This document shows positions 7,438 to 14,621 of a DNA stretch of 14,935 nt, in pieces (the stretch's first letter is position 1; every line of letters begins with the position of its first letter). Both the position numbers and the translations under genes were made by a program. Origin of the DNA: Saprospiraceae bacterium UBA7328 (GTDB lineage: Bacteria > Bacteroidota > Bacteroidia > Chitinophagales > Saprospiraceae); NCBI GenBank assembly GCA_002471345.1, contig DKPS01000175.1, positions 1 to 14,935 of the forward strand, written 5' to 3'. The notes under the pieces were generated by a model, which saw only the letters and a program-made list of their open reading frames with translations, had not been told where the DNA came from and ran no database searches.

Positions 7438-9630
7438 ATGAAAACTTTCTACTTTTTTCTTCTACTTTTTTGTTTACCAATTCTTATTCTCGCTCAAGAA
7501 GCCGATCCTTCTCAATTTCCAGCTAAATCTATGTCTATCACCGGCACATCAGAATCTATTGTAATAGACGGAAAGCTAGATGAAGCCATTTGGAATGTAT
7601 TACCAAAACATGGAGATTTCTATCAGCAATCACCTCTGGATGGAGTCTTAGCCGAAAAGAAAACTGAAGTGCAAATTACATATGACAATGATTATCTGTA
7701 TGTAGCCGCTACATTATATGATGATCCCAATTATGTGATTAATACTTTGAAAAGAGACAACTTTGGTGATGAGGATGCCTTTGCTATAGCTCTAGACCCT
7801 CAAAATCAAAATTCAAATGGATTTGTTTTTGGTGTGAATACTCAAGGTGCTCTGACAGAGGCACTTCTAGCCGTGGATGATGCTGATGATGGATGGGACA
7901 ACAGATGGAAAGCCACTACTCATACTTATCCAGATAGATGGACAACTGAGATAGCCATCCCTTTCAAAACTTTAAGATTCAAAGCGGATAACAAAGTATG
8001 GGGTGTAAATTTTTATAGAGAAGAACCTGGAAGTAATGAGGAGCATATAGGGTCTCCTGTACCTCGTCAGTTTGATGCTATAGACATAGGATACTTTGGT
8101 GAAATGATTTGGGACAAAGCTCCGGCACCTCAAGGAAAGAATATCGCTATTATCCCATATATCAGTGCAAGGACAGATAGAAATGAATCTTCTGACCCTA
8201 AGTCCTCAAGCAGCCTCGATGCTGGTGTGGATGCCAAGATAGCTATCTCTACAGGGCTTAACTTAGACTTAACGGTAAACCCAGACTTTTCTCAAGTAGA
8301 TGTAGACAGACAAGTGACCAATCTTACTAGATTTAATATTTTCTTTCCAGAACGCCGTCAATTCTTTCTTGAAAATGCGGACATTTTTAATGGATATGGT
8401 CAGTTTGCTAACAGTCCTTTTTACAGTAGAAGAATTGGACTCGATCCGTCAGGAAATACGGTACCCATATTGTTTGGTGGAAGACTTACAGGCAATGTGA
8501 ATCAAAAGCTGAGAATCGGTGCATTCTCGATGCAAACTAAGAAAAATGAAATCACTACAGCACAAAATTATTCAGGGGCCAGTACTCAATACGCTATAGG
8601 AAAAAGATCAAATATCAAAGGGTTCTTTCTAAGCAGACAAGCTTACGATGGAAGTGACGCTATTTCTAGTGATTATGGTAGAAATGTCGGAGGTGAGCTA
8701 AATCTGAGTACCGATGATGGAGAATGGCAAGGCCAAGCTGGTTATGTCCATTCTTTTAAAGAAGGGTTTTCTGATAAAAATAGACATGTCTATGGCAGAA
8801 TAGCATACTCTGGTCAACGATTTAGAACTTTTCTATTTGTCCAAAACCTAGGGCAGAATTATTATGCTGACATGGGATTCAATGCCCGTTTAAATAACTT
8901 CAATGCCAATACTGGCCTTGTAGAAAGAATCGGATATACCCAGATCGGGAATATACTCAATTACTACATTTATCCTGAATCAGAAAAAGTAAATTTTCAT
9001 TGGTCGGGGCTTGAAAATTTCATTATCATAAATGAAGGAACTGGACTTAATGACTGGTACACCAGGTTAAGACATTTCATTTTTTATAAAAATACAAGCC
9101 AACTGAGATTTAGGCTGAACAACCAGTACACTGATCTCATCTTCCCTTTTGCTCTTACCGACACCCCATTACCTGTAGGTGATTACAATCAAACGGAAAT
9201 GAATGTGCAGTATATAAGTGATCAAAGGAAACTGTTCAATTTTGAGATTTTCAGTGTATATGGTGAGTTTTTTAATGGCACCAAATTCACAAATATCATT
9301 GACCTTAATTATCGAATCCAACCTTGGGCCAGGTTTTCAGTGGGTTTAGAACAAAACAATATCAGACTTCCAGATCCCTATGGCAGTTTAGATTTGACAC
9401 TTGCCACTGCTAGTGCAGAGATCAATTTCTCCACCAGTCTTTTCTGGACTACATTTTTACAATACAATACTCAAAGCAAAGATTTCAATGTGAACTCAAG
9501 ATTGCAATGGCGATACTCTCCAATGTCCGATCTTTTCTTTGTTTACACAGACAATTACGTTGTGGATGGAAAATTTGGACCGAAAAATAGAAGTGTTGTT
9601 TTAAAAGTGAATTATTGGTTTGGGGTATAA
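7438..9630 (+). CDS. CBM9-like / DUF5916 outer-membrane beta-barrel protein
   Basis: A 730-residue secreted protein. The signal peptide is residues 1-19 (ILILA, then QEAD). Residues about 41-225 match the carbohydrate-binding family 9-like sandwich seen in this family: it opens with IDGKLDEAIW (43-51), has DEDAFAIALDP (111-121), and closes with TEIAIPFKTLRF. Residues 281-317 carry the hallmark of DUF5916 proteins, NPDFSQVDVD followed by NIFFPERRQFFLENADIF. The rest alternates aromatic and polar residues, as beta-barrel strands do, and ends in NYWFGV, a C-terminal strand typical of outer-membrane barrels. The role of the family is unknown; surface glycan binding or uptake is plausible next to two sulfatases, but this is context only. 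The gene is 329 bp from the sulfatases and so may have its own promoter. It ends 1 bp before the convergent toxin gene. Confidence 0.82.
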   Translation: MKTFYFFLLLFCLPILILAQEADPSQFPAKSMSITGTSESIVIDGKLDEAIWNVLPKHGDFYQQSPLDGVLAEKKTEVQITYDNDYLYVAATLYDDPNYVINTLKRDNFGDEDAFAIALDPQNQNSNGFVFGVNTQGALTEALLAVDDADDGWDNRWKATTHTYPDRWTTEIAIPFKTLRFKADNKVWGVNFYREEPGSNEEHIGSPVPRQFDAIDIGYFGEMIWDKAPAPQGKNIAIIPYISARTDRNESSDPKSSSSLDAGVDAKIAISTGLNLDLTVNPDFSQVDVDRQVTNLTRFNIFFPERRQFFLENADIFNGYGQFANSPFYSRRIGLDPSGNTVPILFGGRLTGNVNQKLRIGAFSMQTKKNEITTAQNYSGASTQYAIGKRSNIKGFFLSRQAYDGSDAISSDYGRNVGGELNLSTDDGEWQGQAGYVHSFKEGFSDKNRHVYGRIAYSGQRFRTFLFVQNLGQNYYADMGFNARLNNFNANTGLVERIGYTQIGNILNYYIYPESEKVNFHWSGLENFIIINEGTGLNDWYTRLRHFIFYKNTSQLRFRLNNQYTDLIFPFALTDTPLPVGDYNQTEMNVQYISDQRKLFNFEIFSVYGEFFNGTKFTNIIDLNYRIQPWARFSVGLEQNNIRLPDPYGSLDLTLATASAEINFSTSLFWTTFLQYNTQSKDFNVNSRLQWRYSPMSDLFFVYTDNYVVDGKFGPKNRSVVLKVNYWFGV

Positions 9631-9631
9631 T

Positions 9632-9886
9632 TTAGTAATGAAATATGCATTTGGCAATTTCGATTGTTCCCTTTTCAACTCTATAAATCAGTCTATGTTC
9701 TTTCGTAATTCTTCTAGACCAAAAGCCCTGATACTTGTGCTTGAGAGGTTCTGGTTTCCCAAGCCCTTTGAAAGGAGAACGAGAAATATCTTTGACTAAT
9801 GCATTGATCCTTTTCAGTATACTTCTATCATTCTTTTGCCAGTACAAATAATCTTCCCAAGACTCATCAACGAAAATCAGCCTCAT
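9632..9886 (-). CDS. yoeB: YoeB-like (Txe/YoeB family) mRNA interferase toxin
   Basis: An 84-residue protein, the same length as E. coli YoeB, with a closely matching framework: ESWEDYLYWQ near the N-terminus, GKPEPLKH (43-50), FWSRRITKEHRLIY (55-68) and a terminal HY. The residues known to be catalytic in YoeB are all present: Glu46, Arg65 and His83, followed by Tyr84. YoeB is a ribosome-dependent endoribonuclease that cuts mRNA in the A site and is blocked by the YefM antitoxin. The ATG (9884-9886) overlaps the antitoxin stop by 4 bp (ATGA), the usual TA coupling. The toxin appears intact although its antitoxin gene is damaged. Its stop lies 1 bp from the end of the convergent DUF5916 gene. 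Confidence 0.9.
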   Translation of the reverse strand: MRLIFVDESWEDYLYWQKNDRSILKRINALVKDISRSPFKGLGKPEPLKHKYQGFWSRRITKEHRLIYRVEKGTIEIAKCIFHY

Positions 9887-10140
9887 TTTTCTATTAACAC
9901 CTTTTCAAAAGATTTTCCCTTATTTGATTTTTCATTGTCGCTATTCAGTCTATTTTGGTTACTAACCGATGATAGCTCATGGTGTGTCCCAAGAAGTGAA
10001 TTATATTCTTCAATGGAAATTACGACCACAGTAGGTTTTTCACCTCTATGTACAATTAATGTTTCCAAATTATTAGAAAATCGATCCAATTAATTTTTTT
10101 TAATATCACTTCCAAAATCTGATATTGAAGCTGTAAACGT
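9883..10140 (-). pseudogene. yefM: YefM/Phd-family antitoxin, disrupted N-terminus
   Basis: The downstream part (10089 to 9883, 68 codons) matches YefM-like antitoxins: ETLIVHRGEKPTVVVISIEEYNSLL, then an HHELSS helix and a GKSFEKVLIE C-terminus, which in this family wraps the toxin. Its first codon would be TTG at 10089, directly preceded by TAA (10090-10092). Reading the same frame across that TAA restores the missing family N-terminus: TASISDFGSDIKKN, stop, LDRF. In relatives this region reads roughly as DFRxDIKxYLDxV. The expected initiator aligns with ACG (10138-10140), and another stop sits immediately before it. The full-length antitoxin is thus blocked by a nonsense codon and lacks an ATG, and the DNA-binding N-terminus would be lost. 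A shortened antitoxin starting at TTG could still keep the toxin-neutralising tail. A sequencing error in the 8-base homopolymer at 10094-10101 is a possible alternative. Confidence 0.75.
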
Positions 10141-10149
10141 TTACCAATT

Positions 10150-10169
10150 TTGTACTAAAACACGTACAA
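10150..10169. promoter_or_regulatory. Inverted repeat TTGTAC-N8-GTACAA upstream of the antitoxin remnant
   Basis: Perfect 6-bp arms (10150-10155 and 10164-10169) lie about 10 bp upstream of the inferred original antitoxin start. The half-sites TGTAC/GTACA recall the TGTACA-core palindromes bound by E. coli YefM-YoeB, so this may be the old autoregulatory operator. With the antitoxin's DNA-binding end disrupted, it may no longer function. Confidence 0.35.
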
Positions 10170-10321
10170 TCTATTAAGTGTATCCGATCTTTCTAATCAC
10201 TTACTCCATTTTGTTTTTCATATTCGAATTGAGGTGATTTTGAGCTTATAACATGAGTAAAACAATGTAAATGAAATGTAAAAGCCCATTTCTTTATATG
10301 AATACATCGTAAATTGCTGCT

Positions 10322-11194
10322 ATGAATTCAAAAATCATCACCTCACTAATACTTGCTGTGTCATTTCTGATTTCACCTAATTTGGGAATTTCAGAAAATC
10401 AGGATGCCGCTGACCTAGAAAGAGATTTTAATGAAAAAGTCAATCTAGCTTTACGTCAGGCAGGGCACGAGATGTTAATTTTAGAAGATGACTGCACTTC
10501 TAAGATTGATCCCGTTTTTATCAACGAAAATAGATTTAGTCTCAGATTAAATCGGCTTAATTACGAAAAACTGCCAGCCATATTAGATTCTTCACTTAAA
10601 GAATTAGGCATAGATAGAGAATATGGAGTGTTAGTATCTGCCTGTGATAGCGAAGAGCCTAAACTAGGATATCACAGCAGAGCATTGAACACTAATGAAG
10701 TAGCTTGTGTGGGAAGAGATATGCAAAATGGATGTCACAATATAACCATAAGCTTTTCTGCTTCTGATCAATCATTAGCAGAATCTAAACCAATCCAAGG
10801 ACCATTAGTCTTATCCGTTCTTTTAGGATTCTTCGCTACAATCTTTTGGAAGGACAAGATTTTTAAGAATGGAACCGATCATTCTGGTAATATGAAATTG
10901 GGAAAATACTTGTACAATTTTCAAAATCAAAAACTCTCATCAGGCCCTAATCAACAGGATCTCACATTTAGAGAAAACAAATTGCTTCATCTTTTAGTAA
11001 ATCATGCAAATCAAGTAGTGAAGCGAGAAACCATTTTAGCTGAAGTGTGGGAAGATGAAGGAGTAATGGTGGGGAGGAGCGTAGACGTATTTATTTCTCG
11101 ATTGAGAAAGTATTTCAGTGATGATGATTCCATTGAGATTAAAAATGTTCATGGTGTAGGATATAGATTAAATGTGTTTCATTTGCACAATTAA
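10322..11194 (+). CDS. Membrane-bound winged-helix regulator with inverted ToxR topology
   Basis: A 290-residue protein. It has an N-terminal signal peptide (residues 4-22), then an extracytoplasmic region (about 23-156), one TM helix (about 158-176, PIQGPLVLSVLLGFFATIFW), a short linker, and a C-terminal OmpR/PhoB-type winged helix (about 190-287). The winged helix is recognisable by LTFRENKLLHLLV (214-226), VKRETILAEVWED (233-245), a GRSVDVFISRLRKYF recognition helix (251-265) and a VHGVGYRL wing (277-283). The extracytoplasmic part has four cysteines (58, 108, 129, 138), which could form disulfides. It has no receiver or kinase domain, so it should be a one-component sensor passing an envelope signal directly to DNA. 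ToxR and CadC have the winged helix at the N-terminus; here the order is reversed. TRIC and hydrolase genes follow with 20- and 49-bp gaps, making them candidate partners or targets. Confidence 0.8.
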   Translation: MNSKIITSLILAVSFLISPNLGISENQDAADLERDFNEKVNLALRQAGHEMLILEDDCTSKIDPVFINENRFSLRLNRLNYEKLPAILDSSLKELGIDREYGVLVSACDSEEPKLGYHSRALNTNEVACVGRDMQNGCHNITISFSASDQSLAESKPIQGPLVLSVLLGFFATIFWKDKIFKNGTDHSGNMKLGKYLYNFQNQKLSSGPNQQDLTFRENKLLHLLVNHANQVVKRETILAEVWEDEGVMVGRSVDVFISRLRKYFSDDDSIEIKNVHGVGYRLNVFHLHN

Positions 11195-11214
11195 TACTTT
11201 CCGGATTTCTAATT

Positions 11215-11811
11215 ATGACATGGATTTATGTCTTAGATCTTTTAGGCACCCTTGTTTTTGCTATAAGTGGAGTTCTTACAACTATTGATAAGAAATTTGA
11301 CCTTGTTGGTTCTATAATAATTGGTATGGTCACAGCCATAGGGGGTGGGACTTTAAGGGACATCATGATAGGAGAAACTCCCGTCGGATGGATGGAAGAT
11401 CTCAATTATCTCTATGCCATTATCTTCGCCGTTTTTCTTTCCTACATTTTCAAAAGCTCAATTTCTAAGTTACGTAGAGGAATGTTTCTTTTTGATACCT
11501 TAGGAATCGGACTTTTTACCATTCTTGGGTTAGAAAAAACCTTATCAATAGGACTTACCATTCCTATTGCCATCCTCATGGGTATAGTCTCGGCAGTTTT
11601 TGGAGGAGTCATTAGAGATGTATTGACTAATGAAGTCCCTCTGATTTTCAGAAAGGAAATTTATGCCACTGCTTGCCTAATTGGAGCATTGATCTATGTA
11701 GTTCTACAGCAATTCTCAGGATCTCTAAACTTGAATTTAATAATGTCCATACTAGTAGTAATGGGAATAAGATATGTCTCTGTAAAGAGAGGATGGTCTT
11801 TGCATTTATAA
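11215..11811 (+). CDS. TRIC/UPF0126 family membrane protein (YicG-like)
   Basis: A 198-residue integral membrane protein made of two similar halves of three helices each plus a last helix. The repeat signature is GGGTLRD (43-49) in the first half and GGVIRD (130-135) in the second, each after a small-residue-rich helix (GTLVFAISGVL and DTLGIGLFTILG). This is the hallmark of UPF0126 proteins, the prokaryotic relatives of trimeric intracellular cation (TRIC) channels; some E. coli members have been reported to move glycine. Ion or amino-acid permeation is therefore likely, but the substrate is not visible. The length is typical (about 200). The ATG at 11215 comes 20 bp after the regulator stop, so co-transcription with that gene is likely. 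Confidence 0.88.
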   Translation: MTWIYVLDLLGTLVFAISGVLTTIDKKFDLVGSIIIGMVTAIGGGTLRDIMIGETPVGWMEDLNYLYAIIFAVFLSYIFKSSISKLRRGMFLFDTLGIGLFTILGLEKTLSIGLTIPIAILMGIVSAVFGGVIRDVLTNEVPLIFRKEIYATACLIGALIYVVLQQFSGSLNLNLIMSILVVMGIRYVSVKRGWSLHL

Positions 11812-11860
11812 TAGCAACATATTCCTTAGTATATTACTCCTTCAATAGAAAATTAAACCA

Positions 11861-13741
11861 ATGAGACTTACTTTCCTAGCTGCCTTTATTCTAACCATTA
11901 TGTTTTTTAAAGGCACTGAAGCAACAACCCAAAGTGATGCACTTAGTGAATTAGCAGAAATTGGCATCATCGATCAAAAAGTAATGATGCCCATGCGTGA
12001 TGGCATCAGATTAGCCACAGATATATATCGCCCAAAAACTGATAAAAAAGTACCCATTATATTTTCTAGAACTCCTTATAATTTCAATTCTTGGGGCGAT
12101 GGAGAACGTAGGACCAGAACTGCTCAAAGAGCATTACAAGCCGTGAAAAGAGGATATGCATATGTAGTCCAAAATGAAAGAGGAAGATACTTTTCAGAAG
12201 GTGAATGGGATATCCTAGGCGTACCACTTACTGATGGATACGATGCTTTCTCATGGATGAAAGATCAGAGCTGGAGTAATGGTAAAATTGGCACTCTAGG
12301 ATGCAGTAGTACTGCCGAGTGGCAGATGGCCGTGGCAGCTTTAGATCATCCTAATCATGCATGTATGGTTCCTCAAGCTTATGGAGCAGGAGTAGGAAGA
12401 GTAGGTGATATCAATGAACAAGGGAATTGGTACCGAGGAGGGGCTCATCAGTTGCTTTTTACCGCTTGGTTATATGGAGTAGAACATGACAAATTCAAGC
12501 CCAGGATACCTGAAGGAGCTACACAGGAAGATTTAATTCGATTATCCAGATTTTACGATTTAGCACCTGAAAACCCTAGAGTAGATATGAGTCAAGCTTT
12601 GACTCATCTGCCAGTAAATGAAATTATTAGCAATATAGATGGCAAGTCAGAAATCTTCGACCAAATGATCAAGAGAAAGCCCAATGATCCAGATTGGTTC
12701 AAGGGTGGTATCTATCATGATGATATGGGTTTTGCAGTACCAAGCTTCTGGTTCACGTCTTGGTATGATGTATCTATAACTCCAAATTTGAAGTTATTCA
12801 ATCATGTAAGGAACAATATAGATGACAATGAAATATCAGATAATCAATACCTCGTCATTGCTCCAGTATTACATTGCCGATACACTAGAGCTACAGAAAA
12901 CACCATTGTAGGTGAAAGATCTGTAGGAGATGCAAGACTCAACTATGATGAGCAAATTTATGGATGGTTTGATCTATGGCTTAAAGGAGAAGAAAATGAC
13001 TTCAAAAAAGAAACGCCTAGAGTGCAGTACTATACGATGGGTAGTAATGAGTGGCAGCAGGCCGAACAGTGGCCTCCTAAAGACTCCAAAATGACCACCT
13101 ACTACTTATCAAGTGATATTGGTGCAAATAGTCTGTATGGAGATGGATCACTTACGACTACGAAGCCTACTTCTTCGGGTCAAGATAATTTTGTATACGA
13201 CCCTATGAATCCAGTATACTCATACGGAGGCAATGTATGCTGCACTGGTAATGCAGTGCAAGGAGGAAGTTTTGATCAGCGTAGAATGGAAGCTAGAAAT
13301 GACATTTTAGTTTATACTACACCCCCTCTTTCAGAAGATACCGAGATGACAGGGTTCATTGAATCTACATTGTATGTTTCTTCTGATGCAAAAGACACTG
13401 ATTTTACCATTAAACTAATCGATGTATATCCTGATGGAAAAGCATACAATCTAGATGAAACCATACAAAGAGCTCGATATAGAGAGGGGCAAGAAAAAGA
13501 AGTATGGATGGAAGATGGAGAAATTTATAAATTGGATTTGACTCCGATGTCCACCAGCAATCTATTCAAAAAAGGACACAGCATAAGAGTAGAGATATCT
13601 AGTAGTAACTTTCCTAGATTCACTAGAAATTTGAATACTGGAGGAAATAATTTTGATGAAAAAAAGGGTGTGGTGGCTAGAAATAGTATACATCATGGAG
13701 GGGCTTATGCTTCTGAGTTGAGGTTACCCCTCAAGAAGTAA
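11861..13741 (+). CDS. Exported CocE/NonD family (S15-like) serine hydrolase
   Basis: A 626-residue protein with a Sec signal peptide (residues 1-21, cleavage after EA). The catalytic alpha/beta hydrolase domain starts with [16 protein letters not shown] (43-58), typical of the X-Pro dipeptidyl-peptidase/CocE group. RTPYN holds the Tyr73 that corresponds to the oxyanion-hole Tyr of cocaine esterase. The nucleophile elbow is GCSST with Ser149, the acid Asp303 (SWYDVS) and the base His338 (APVLHCR). A helical cap sits at about 180-290. The C-terminal part (about 395-620) is the jelly-roll domain of this family, ending with [17 protein letters not shown]. The residue after the nucleophile is Ser150 where cocaine esterase has Tyr. 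Whether the substrate is a peptide or an ester (acylated antibiotic or glutaryl amide) cannot be told. The gene lies 49 bp after the TRIC gene and may be in the same operon. Confidence 0.85.
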   Translation: MRLTFLAAFILTIMFFKGTEATTQSDALSELAEIGIIDQKVMMPMRDGIRLATDIYRPKTDKKVPIIFSRTPYNFNSWGDGERRTRTAQRALQAVKRGYAYVVQNERGRYFSEGEWDILGVPLTDGYDAFSWMKDQSWSNGKIGTLGCSSTAEWQMAVAALDHPNHACMVPQAYGAGVGRVGDINEQGNWYRGGAHQLLFTAWLYGVEHDKFKPRIPEGATQEDLIRLSRFYDLAPENPRVDMSQALTHLPVNEIISNIDGKSEIFDQMIKRKPNDPDWFKGGIYHDDMGFAVPSFWFTSWYDVSITPNLKLFNHVRNNIDDNEISDNQYLVIAPVLHCRYTRATENTIVGERSVGDARLNYDEQIYGWFDLWLKGEENDFKKETPRVQYYTMGSNEWQQAEQWPPKDSKMTTYYLSSDIGANSLYGDGSLTTTKPTSSGQDNFVYDPMNPVYSYGGNVCCTGNAVQGGSFDQRRMEARNDILVYTTPPLSEDTEMTGFIESTLYVSSDAKDTDFTIKLIDVYPDGKAYNLDETIQRARYREGQEKEVWMEDGEIYKLDLTPMSTSNLFKKGHSIRVEISSSNFPRFTRNLNTGGNNFDEKKGVVARNSIHHGGAYASELRLPLKK

Positions 13742-13768
13742 GACAAGGTTTAATCCTTTAGAATGAAT

Positions 13769-13784
13769 ATTGATTTAAATCAAT
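13769..13784. promoter_or_regulatory. 16-bp perfect palindrome ATTGATTTAAATCAAT
   Basis: This is a perfect inverted repeat with 8-bp arms and no spacer, 28 bp after the CocE-like stop and about 60 bp before the EthD ATG. It is followed by a very AT-rich stretch. It could be an operator for the EthD-type gene or a weak terminator hairpin of the preceding operon. The absent loop favours a protein-binding site. Confidence 0.35.
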
Positions 13785-13846
13785 TATATTATAAATTTAT
13801 TTAAAGTATAATCTATTTATAAACAACAATTTAAGCAATAATAATT

Positions 13847-14170
13847 ATGAATAAAGGAATGGTTAAAGTAAGTGTTTTGTACCCTAATGCAGAATGAAAA
13901 CATTTTGATGTGGATTATTATGTGAATACACATATTCCAATGGTTGGTAAACTATTAGGTGACTCTCTTAAAAATACAACGGTAGAAAAAGGACTAGGAA
14001 GTGCTGAACCAGGTTCCGTTGCACCTTATGCTGGAATGGGCAATATGTATTTTAATACGGCGGAAGATTTTGGAAAAGCATTTGGACCTAATGCAGCTCA
14101 AATCATGGGTGATTTACCCAATTTCACCAACATAGAACCAATAATTCAAATTAGTGAGGTCTTGATTTAA
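13847..14170 (+). pseudogene. EthD-type small protein with an in-frame TGA
   Basis: From ATG 13847 the frame gives MNKGMVKVSVLYPNAE, then TGA (13895-13897), then KHFDVDYYVNTHIPMV and on to TAA at 14168-14170, 107 codons including the TGA. The whole reads as one EthD-family domain of normal length (about 100 residues): a first strand VKVSVLYPN, the DYYVNTHIPMV motif, GLGSAEPG, and an NFTNIEPIIQISEV end. In relatives the disrupted position is usually Gly (PNAEGKHFD), so a single GGA-to-TGA change explains the stop. A restart at GTG 13910 would give an 86-residue fragment lacking the first beta strand, unlikely to fold properly. EthD proteins are small dimeric ferredoxin-like (alpha+beta barrel) proteins, mostly of unknown role. 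The rest of the frame is clean, so the mutation is recent or a sequencing error. TGA acts as a normal stop elsewhere in the window (DoxX-like, antitoxin). Confidence 0.8.
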
Positions 14171-14238
14171 TCTTGAAGAATAATTTACTCCTGGGCCTAC
14201 TGAAGATCTGTAGTACTTTCTTCTCTAGAATCTATTAA

Positions 14239-14440
14239 TTGAAAACACTTATTGCAAAATTTCATACTTCAGTTCATGATCTATTTTGTTTCGCATTTAA
14301 ATGGTTCATAACTCTTTAGACTTTGGGGTAGGCAGTCAGGGAGAAGAAAATTTCTATGGTCAATATTATTATTTCATCAATAGAGCAATTAGTGCTAATG
14401 ATCATGTCGATATTTTTTTGAACTTTTAGACTTTCTATTT
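14239..14440 (+). pseudogene. Decayed GtrA-family gene copy
   Basis: From 14239 the frame reads LKTLIAKFHTSVHDLFCF, then AFKWFITL, stop (TAG 14317-14319), TLG, stop (TAG 14329-14331), AV. This lines up with the better-preserved GtrA gene downstream, whose matching segment is LKDLILRF...FKEFMPLKTFRYAV. The DNA also matches: AGACTTT...GGTA.GCAGTC occurs in both, at 14319 and 14690. A shift near 14345 then gives NFYGQYYYFINRAISANDHVDIFF, recalling the YFIFFQFIFAKQNVDMYFF segment of the intact copy. Homology fades after about 14440, so the right end is approximate. GtrA proteins are four-TM inner-membrane proteins involved in moving lipid-linked sugars. At least two nonsense codons and one frameshift make this copy non-functional. 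Confidence 0.6.
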
Positions 14441-14621
14441 GATGACTCAAGTGGTGCGAATGATCAAAAATGGCCTTCTAAATAGATGGCATATTTTCAA
14501 AAACAAAACATTAGATATTTAACATATGTATAAATTGCTCTTTTTCAGCAATTAATACAATTATAGAAAGATTTTCAAATAATAGTTCACTACTTTTGTT
14601 CTTCTTAAATGGGCTCAATTT
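14441..14621. other. AT-rich gap before the GtrA gene
   Basis: No usable ORF or RNA gene is seen. The segment may hold unrecognisable remains of the decayed GtrA copy: a MAYFQKQNIRY-like stretch at about 14487 vaguely recalls GtrA C-termini. It also probably contains the promoter of the following gene. I could not identify a reliable promoter element. Confidence 0.3.

Noticed and set aside
9836..10093. 85-codon plus-strand ORF over the toxin-antitoxin region
   Set aside because: It is antisense to the YefM/YoeB genes, which have clear family motifs on the minus strand; its own translation shows no recognisable family.
10133..10144. Perfect palindrome GTAAACGTTTAC, resembling a LacI-family operator
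   Set aside because: It overlaps the inferred first codons (ACG TTT ACA) of the degraded antitoxin gene, so coding origin explains it, and no LacI-type regulator is nearby. Kept only as a weak possibility.
13895..13897. TGA recoding (selenocysteine or reassigned codon) in the EthD gene
   Set aside because: TGA ends other genes here (DoxX-like and antitoxin), no SECIS-like hairpin is evident just after it, and relatives have Gly at the site; a nonsense mutation is simpler.
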